Shown here one piece after another: positions 22,001-31,000 of a stretch of DNA of 64,000 bases (its first letter is position 1; every line of letters starts with the position of its first letter). This DNA comes from Amphibalanus amphitrite (lineage: Eukaryota; Arthropoda; Thecostraca; Balanomorpha; Balanidae). The notes below the pieces were generated by a model. The model saw only the letters and a list, made by a program, of their open reading frames with translations. It did no database searches and had not been told where the DNA came from. Location of the stretch: assembly GCF_019059575.1 (NCBI RefSeq), contig NW_024881600.1, forward strand, positions 744,001 to 808,000. Reading direction: 5' to 3'. The translations under genes were made by a program, and so were the position numbers.

Positions 22001-25000
22001 CCCTTCCCTTTCTTCTTTTTATCTCCCATGCAGAATCCCTTCCATCAACCTTCCCCTGCCCATTGCCTATCACCACCCCTCAGCCCGCCACCCCAACCTA
22101 ACCCCTCTCCACTGTCACAAAAAGACCTTACACCACGACCCCATCCCTCACCGTGTCGTTGAGTCCATGATGACGTCGATGCTGCTCTCGCTGGGATTGC
22201 TGATCACCTCCACATCGCTGTCGGACCGGACAGGCACCGAGTCCGCCCTCTCCGGGGTGGTGTGCCCCGTCTGACGGCCACCCGGACGCACCACAGGCTC
22301 CGGCTCGGGCGTCACCACTGTGGAGACGGACACGGGGAGCGGTCAGTGGGGCGGAAAGCAGGGCTAAGCAGGGACGTGGTAACGCAGGGCTATGCCGTAT
22401 CAGTGTAAGACACTGGTAAGTGACGAGACAGTAGGGTCAACTACAAGCGCTGGTTTACTTTTAATCAATCTAGATAATGCATCTCCGCCTCAATTTTGGC
22501 CTCTCCTGCCCTGAAACACCTCAACACTACAACCATTTTAGAGCAGTAGCCACAATCAGAGCAACTTCACAAACACATTCTCTGTGGCAAGTCGCAGAGC
22601 ACTCCTGGCATCAGGCATGCCGAATATCTGACGATATCTGAATATCTGACAGGACAGGACAGGCCAGACAGGCATAGACCTCGGGTGTCGCATCCTAGCG
22701 ACACCCGACAGGACTATGCCCGCTCTGACCTGAGACGGACGAGTCGGTGCGAGTCGCTGGCCGGGTGTGGTTGGAAGAGGTCTCTGAGCTGACATGCTCG
22801 GCGTCCACCGCCTCCGCGCCAGTCGGAGTCGAGCCCAGCAGGGCGGCTGGTGGGGAACGGACAGTCCACAGTCACACATAGAGAGGGAGATGTGGGGACA
22901 ATATCGGCTATTGCAACTGCAGACCTGATGCTTGACTACTTGCAGGGTTTAATTAGATGCAATGTCTCCCAGACATCAATATGAAAGCTGAGAGCATTGA
23001 AAGTGCATTACAGTTACGTCACATCTTACACCATGACAATCATTTAACCCGCGCACCGACGGGGGTCTGCGCCAGCTTCGCACCGACGGGGGGGGGGGGC
23101 GGATGACCGCCCCCCCCCCTGAGATCTCGAGAACGAAGCAAGATAGCGACAAGCGGTAAACGGCATCGGATACGCACGGTCAAGATCTACAATTTTTACT
23201 AAGGTCTTTTTCAGGTCAGGTCAAAGATGACGTCACAGGGGTCGAAAAAGCCAAAATGGCGGTGCTAGATATGGAGAGATTTTTTCTCGAATAACTTTCG
23301 AATTAGTCAAGATAGGAACAAACTAAGGGCATCATCGTGATCCTCTCGTCAATCCGCATCGAATGATATATATGTTGACCTCGAAAGGACAAGGTCAAAG
23401 GTTGACCTCAGGTCACGTGACCTCGAGGTCAACATGTATATCATTCGATGCGTCTTGACGAGCTGAACACAATGAGACCATCCACGCGGCTGTATCTTGT
23501 TCCTGTACGGAGTTATTGGCCAAAAACCTTTGGTGACCTTTGATGACGTCACATGACCTCACAGCTGCCCAACAGCAAAACAGACCTCAAGGTAGTGAAG
23601 GTTGATCGTATATGAAGTCATGTATGGTATATGGGGCCATTCCGACCCGTTTTAGTGGTAAAAATAGGGAGTTGATTTTTCCCCCATTGACTTATAATGG
23701 GGAGGTCGCGAAATTGACCTGACCTTAGGTCACCGATATCAAAATTCCGAGATATACAAATTGTAGCTACTAATGACCTTATAACATCCTGCGACTTTCA
23801 AAGGCCTCCGACATCTACTGTAGCTCTGGCACGGTGACAAAGTTGCAAAAAAGTGACTTGAGGTTGGGTCATTCAAAGTGACCTGGTGACCTGACCTTAA
23901 CCCTCGCCGGACCTATTGGTTTTCTACATACGCGCCGGCCGAGGGGGGGGGGGGCGGGTACGACCCCCCCCCCTCGCCGTTTCGCCCCTGGTGGAGCTAG
24001 CGCGTCGCGGAAAAAACGAGCGTGTGCGCCGTTACGAGACGCAGAGATTGGTACCCGATTTTAAGGTCCTAGGTCAACCGGTGACCTCTGAGGTCAGGTC
24101 AAGTGCCCCAAGGTACGGTTCAGTTTTTGGTGAATAACTTCGCAAAAAACGGCCGCAGAGCGCCGATTTTGGCAGCATCGTGTTCGTCTCGCTCAGGCGC
24201 GTCGAATGATATACTTTTTGTCCGGGTCAGGTCAACTTGGGGTGTTGACCTCAGGTCAAGGTCAGGTCAGCACCCCCAGGTCACGAAGTTGGTCGAAAGA
24301 GGTCATGTCGCATATCATTCGATTCGGCAGGTCTTCCTGAGTCCATTGGTGGCTTTCCCGACTCGCTAGCTCAATTTGATCAAGAGTTATTGACGAAAAA
24401 CTAATATGACCTTGATGACGTCATAAATGACGTCACGCAAGGTCAACATTGCAAAAGTGACGCATCTAACCTTGCAAGGAGTGCATAAAATCACGATTCT
24501 GTGTGCTTGAGATAGTTGGAGATCGCTCCCGGCGCCAGAATAGCAGTTTTCATTTTTCCCCATTGACTTATAATGGTGAGGTCACGAAAATGACCTGACC
24601 TCATATGACCTTTAGGAAAAATCCGAGATATACAAGTTATGGGACTCATAATGGATACTAGATCCTGCAAGTTTCATTTCCCTGTGACATCTCCTCTGGC
24701 AGTGAGGGCGTTGCGAAGTTGCGACATCTGAAGACCGTGCAGAGGTTCACTTATGACGTCATAGGTCAGTGACCTGACCTGACCCAAAAATGCGGTTGGT
24801 GTCAAAAGATGCGGCTTGGATCAAAGGTCAGGTATGCCAAGTTTCACCTCTCTATCGCCAGCGTGTTCGGAGCTATCGCGAAAAAACCCTATGGGGGGGG
24901 GGGCGGCACCCGCCCCCCCCCCCCCTCGGCCGGCGAGGGTTAAAAGGTAGGAGGTTCAAACTTGCACACCATGTGTAAAATTTATGAGGGAATAGTCGTA

Positions 25001-28000
25001 CCAAATTTCGCGGCGGGCGCGTAGGCGCCGCGGTTTTCCCGCTATTCGCGAAAAACCTCAGGGGGGGGGGGCGGATATCCGCCCCCCCCGTCGGTGCGCG
25101 GGTTAATCAACAAGAACCAGGGGAAAATACCAAATATGGGCGACATTGGACTTGGCCTACGCTGACCGTTTCAATAACCCTTGCCCTTTGTATGTACGTA
25201 CCTTCGGCTTTCTCATCCATCATATGCCGCGGTGTGCTGGCCACTAGCTTCTTGCTGCTGAGCCGCTTCTTCAGCGGCGGCCTCTTGGGAATCACCTTCC
25301 TGTAAAACCGGACAGTCACTGTTATACTGTAAGGTAAGGGTGCTGGTGCAAAGCGCACGCTTATGACAATAACAATGTTTTCTAGCAGAGGATTGACGGA
25401 ATATAACATCCGCGGATAAAGCTGTAATCAGATCATTATAGTGTATACATACAATGAGGCCTCACCTTATCTCCAACTTGTTCGAGGCAAAACCACTTGT
25501 AAATAAAAGGTCTAGTAACTAGCACCTGATCGCGAATCTGACATTTTCATACAAATGGGTTATAATTTCTTCTTATAACCAACATACCTACTTGCAGAGC
25601 AAAACCTTTCATAGTTAAAAAAAACACACACACACAAATGGAAAGTCTACGGCAGTGAGCCTACATTACGACCTGCAGGCTGCACTGACCTCCCTCAGTC
25701 CCACACCCGGCCGCTGCCTGCTGCCATCCCTCCTACCCCGACCACATTCCCTATTCGAACTCACGGCAGCGATCCGGGCGACGGAGCCACCTCGGCATTA
25801 GGATGCGACACCCTCTCAGCGCGGATGATCATGTTGGAGCCGCAGTTGGGACACGTCTGCACGTGCTTCGTTCGTCCTGGCGGCAGACGAGGTTAAACAG
25901 AAAACCAAGGTAAAGGATAAGATAAGTCAGGCAGGCAAGTGGGGGAATGGGTGGGGCGCGGTTAATTTACGGGAAAAGACAGATTTGAACAGACTAGTGC
26001 TTTGGATGAAATTTCATTTACTTTTTAATACTACTTGCCACTTACACCAATCAGCATTACGAGTTCCTCCTAAGCCACACGCATCGAAGAATCAGACATA
26101 CCACGCCCTTTCCCAACAGCGTTCTTATACGTTCTTATGCATATTTCCCCGGTAGGCCGGTATCTGATGACAACAAAATATCTAGTCAGTAAAAGTTCCG
26201 TCCTTTCGACAGAACCGCAACCGTCCATCCGTCCAACAAGGTTACGGTTAATCGTCTTATAACCTTGTTATCTGCTAAGCTACCCTCATTAGTCTGCCAT
26301 CTCCTCCCTTCTTACACCCTAGCCAGTAGCCAACCTACCTTCCTCTCCGTTCCCTCCACCCAGCACCCCGTCACAGACTAACCAGCCTTTACGTCCCGGT
26401 GAGCGGCCGTGGTCTTGGCCAAGGCGTCTGAGAACTCGGCGGCGCACTTCATACACTGGAGGGCGTTAGCGGCCAGCTCAGAGGCCAACCGCGCCTCGAT
26501 GATGGGAAGCAGCGCCGAGCTCAGCTCCTGTGGGCAGGCAGGGACGGTCAGGGACGGTAAAAGGTGGTGTGGGGAGGTCAGGGGAAGTCGGGGGAGGTAC
26601 TCAGAGGCGGTCAGGGCAGTCATGGATCACCAGGGACGGTCAGGGACGGCGACATATTTGTTTTCAATTTGACTTACACGCATGTGTGATCAGTCAAAAT
26701 GGCCTGTCATAAATAAAACGACCTAACAAAATCATCTTTCTTTGACAGCATCCGTTTAAACGAAGAAAAACTTCACCCCCCCCCCCCCCCCCCTCCACTC
26801 GTTCCGAGCAGCATCCATTCACCGTCAGGCCCGGACATCCGGCCGTTCCCTGATTCGCCGCGTACCTCCCACTCGCTCTGCTCCATGGTGTAGTTTCGCT
26901 CCCGTTTCTCCTTCTTGACCGTGTCAAAGTTGAGCTGCACTGTGAGGGGCTCCATTTTGGTCACGTGGCACGCCTCCACACAGCGCAGGTCCCACTGTTA
27001 GGGCCGGGGGGAGAGGAGGGAGATGTCAGCAGAGGGGACCGGTGTGCTTCACTACATCAAGCTATGTCGGTCGATGAAATAACTGATAAGATCGCCACTA
27101 CAAATATCAGTTGAACTCCGATAAATTCGTGAAAATGCACAAGAAACAATCATTTTTAAGAACAAGCACGGACCACCAGTCCGCCTGAATCACATCCACT
27201 ATATCCTTCCCACCTCCTAACCCACAACCCCAATACAACCACCCAGCATTCCCCATTCCTTCAGACCGGTCTAGGCCATCCCCATTCTCCCGGCCCCCCT
27301 GACCTCTGCCACGGTTCTGCCAGCGTCCAGCTCCTTCTCCTTGACGGCGGTGGCCGTGACGGTGAGCATGACGTCCTCCTGGACTCCGGGCCGCACCAGA
27401 CGCTCAGCCACCACCAGACACACCACCTCCTCTGCAGGATCCAGCGAACCGCGAGGAGTGAAATCAGAGGGGTCGTCAGGAGCACAACTCGCATCGACAT
27501 AACACTTAACAGTCACTTGAGACAATGGGTAGAGCGTTTTTGGCGATGCTTCGGCTATTCCATGATAAAAAAATAGTTTAGCTTCATATTCGTCGAAGCA
27601 AGACGTCTTCTTTGCCATGAAAGGTTGCTAGAGTATAGCACGTGCATTTTACCTGAATAACCCAGTAATGCCTTAGGTATCCATGTTCTATACTGTTGAC
27701 AAGCGGTCCTCTGAGCCACTAATAAGCAAGCAGATTTAAAATTGCGCAAACATCCACAATTAATAAAGCATCCATCGGCTAGAACGGTCAGCACATCAGA
27801 CTTACCCTCCTCCTCGTCCTCCTCCTGGCTGGAGTCGTGCTCCCAGGAGTGGCCGGCGCGGGCCTCCCTGCTCGGGTACAGGCTGGGCTCCGGCGGCGGC
27901 TCCGGAGCTGCGGCCGCTCCGTCGGCGGCAGGCGGCGCCGGCGGCCGGTCGGCTCCCGGTGGCGTGCTGCGGGCGGCGCTTGGTGGCGTGGCGCCCGCGC

Positions 28001-31000
28001 TACCGGTACCGTTCACCGCCCGGGAGGCGGGGCTCTCTGCGGGAGGGAGAGGGTGGTCACCGAGAGGGAATAGAGAGGGAACAGTGGATGAGCGTGATGA
28101 TAAGGGAAACAGGGCAGAACACCGGGGAATTGATAACTGGTGAGCCACCCGAAGAACTACTTAGCAAATGCATCAGTAATGGATGGTCAATGACTATTAC
28201 GCAATTTGAACAGACAATCATCTTAACAACTAGCTATCTGCAATGCTGGACCACAAATAGCATACGGTGATGATAAACACAACTCCTATCACAAATGAGG
28301 CTATGACGAGGATGACACATCCCGACCGACATCGTAACCTAGTTTCACAACGAGCACATCTTACGTCACGCGCAAAACCACCGACCGTTCCGCCGACCAG
28401 CACACATAATCCTGATAACGGCATGTGTCGAAAACAAAACAAACACTTAACGCTTCCCACAAAGATAAAGTGGCTTAGTCATCGTATGAGTCAGTAAGTA
28501 TCCCAGTCTCCTCCGCTGGGAGCAGCTGACGGCTGTCTCACACACTTCAGTCCCAGTTCAGCTTCGACAACCCTGACATAGGCTCAATCAATAACTCACT
28601 CCATCGTTTGAGATTTGTTTTCCATTCAGAGTCACGCCTTCCCAGGCGCTCAGGGATAATTGTGGCAACGCCCATTCATGCTAAATTATTCGCAGGCCAT
28701 CATACAGTACAGGGGGTCCGGAAATTATTTGCCCCTTGTTCATTCAGCTATAATCCCACCGTGCACTTTAACAACTGTGAAAATTTGCTAAGACCGTGCC
28801 TCAGGCTATCCACAGCTGTCCGTTGGTCACAGACCTAACCTGGTCACCTGACCTTGACACTTGTGAGGCGCCAGGGGCCAGTGTTTGGCAAGCGTAACTC
28901 GCACCTAAACGTGGTGTCTACTGTGACGAAAGAAACTCTTTGACAAAGCGTCATCGCGCTGAAGTTATGGTGAAGACTGGAATGAAGTAGGAAGTCAAAT
29001 CGACTCCTCTGTCCTAATCCCAATCGAAAACCTATGATTAATCATGAAGGAAGAGCTCAGCAAGATTGAACCAGCTCCCACAGAACACGGACTTTAGAGG
29101 AACCTGTGAAAGGTGTGGCTGAACATCAGCGCGAATACTCTGGACATCTTGGTCTATGGAATGCCAAAGCGAATGGGGGAATGGGTAGGGCAGGGCAGGG
29201 CAGGGGATAAATCGGTAAATAAACCATGACCCGGGGGCTCTTTGCTTATTAATTATGGCGGGGAGCTGATGGAGGGGCAAATAATCTCCGGACACCCTGT
29301 ATATTATCTCCTAATGCTGCTGCTCGGCCTATCTTACCAACTTCTTCTCGTCCTCTCAGTTTATTTCCCTCAATACGCTCCACTTTCCATCCACCCTTTT
29401 TCTATTCTTAACTTTCACTTAAAGCCTTTCCCAGCTTACAACTATATCCTTCATCATCCTTTCCGTCTCCCGTCGGCCGTCCCTCCCCCCTCCCCCGTTA
29501 TCTCACCGATGGGCACGCTGCCCACGCTGAAGGTGGGCGGCGGCTGCGCCGGCAGTCCGAGCAGCTCCTGGACGCGCGCCCCGCCGCGGCTGTGCAGCCA
29601 GTCGGCTCCCATCTGCTGGCGCAGCGACTCGATACGCTCCCGGGTCACCAGGTGCGACGGCAGCTCTGTCAACGAGACGGGCGCGGGAGATGAGGGGAGA
29701 TTAAAAGGGGAACGAACAGAACAGGACGACTACGGAATTGATTATTCACTGGATGATGACGGCTTCAAGTTATGTGCATTGGACAGTGTGCGTTGTGCAG
29801 TTTAACTAACACCCTCGCTATAAATTACTAGTCAGCTGACAATCAACCCAAGATTTTCGTTGTTCTCTTGCGTACCATTTAACCATCACCGACTGAATAT
29901 CTCCTCCCTTCTCCAACAAATTGTCACCCAATTCCAAATCCTGTTCCTCCTAACACTTGACCAACAAAGCGAGTGTAACGCATGATCTCAAGCGCGTTAT
30001 CGCGCATTATATATCTTCAGCGAGGCACGTACCACTCATGAATCTTAACGGCAAAAGAGAGCGATGGAGAAGGAGAGAGGGGGTAGAGCGCGCGCTCCTC
30101 ACCGCTCTCTGCTGCGCCGCCGCAGCTGTCGGCCGCCTCGGTGACGCCCTCCAGGCTGGAGGCCAGGCCGCCCGTCAGGCTGGCCGTCGAGTCCATATCC
30201 GAGATATCGGCCATGTTGACACGAGAGCGGCGCTTCGAGCGGCGCCGGCCCGCACGCGGCGTGTCGCCGTTGGACGCTGCCGGGGGGACGGAGAAAGGGT
30301 CAGTCACGGACGGAGGGGCCAGTCAGGGACGGAGGATCAGAGGGACGGAAGGTCAGAGGGATGGAGGGGCAGAGAGACGGAGGGGTCAGCCGGGGAGGCA
30401 GACAGAGGGTCAGTCGCGGACGGAGGGACAGAGGGTCAGACGGACGTGGTGGTCAGCCGGGGAGGCAGATGGAGGGTCAGTCATGATGATGAGGATTATT
30501 TGTGATTTGAGCGCGCCCAGATTTCAGAGGTTATAGGCGCCCTATGTCAGTCGTCACCGTGCAATGTCACCAATTGCGGACAATGCAGACTGCCACAACC
30601 AAATGATGGCAAAATATGCGCTCATATGGCTGCTGGTTACATTAATTTTATGTCAACTTGATGTCCGTTAAAAGAATGGAAAAGACTAACACAGGTGCCT
30701 TCCCATTTACATCCAGCACTGGCCGATATAGCACAAAGCATAGGCCCAGCCCGCATCATCAATAAGACCCGCGTTCTCCATAACGTACTGAGCCGAACCC
30801 CCCTCCCCTCCCCCCGCACCGTGACAGCTCCATCAGCACCAACCTTCCACCCAAACCCAGAGCCAGCTAGTCATTTCCGCGTTACGTAAAGGCCATGGTG
30901 GTAGGCATAAATACGATCCCGAGCAGAGTCCAGTGACCAACTAAGTGGCAGCACCATCCAGCGACATTTCCAAACAGGCGGAAACGCAACGGTCCAAATA

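Noticed and set aside
26387..26393. Donor GGGAC/GTAAAG for STK11IP exon 9
   Set aside because: It leaves phase 0, which breaks the CPNCGS frame of exon 10 unless a weak acceptor is used. GGCTG/GTTAGT ten bases on gives phase 1 and joins cleanly.
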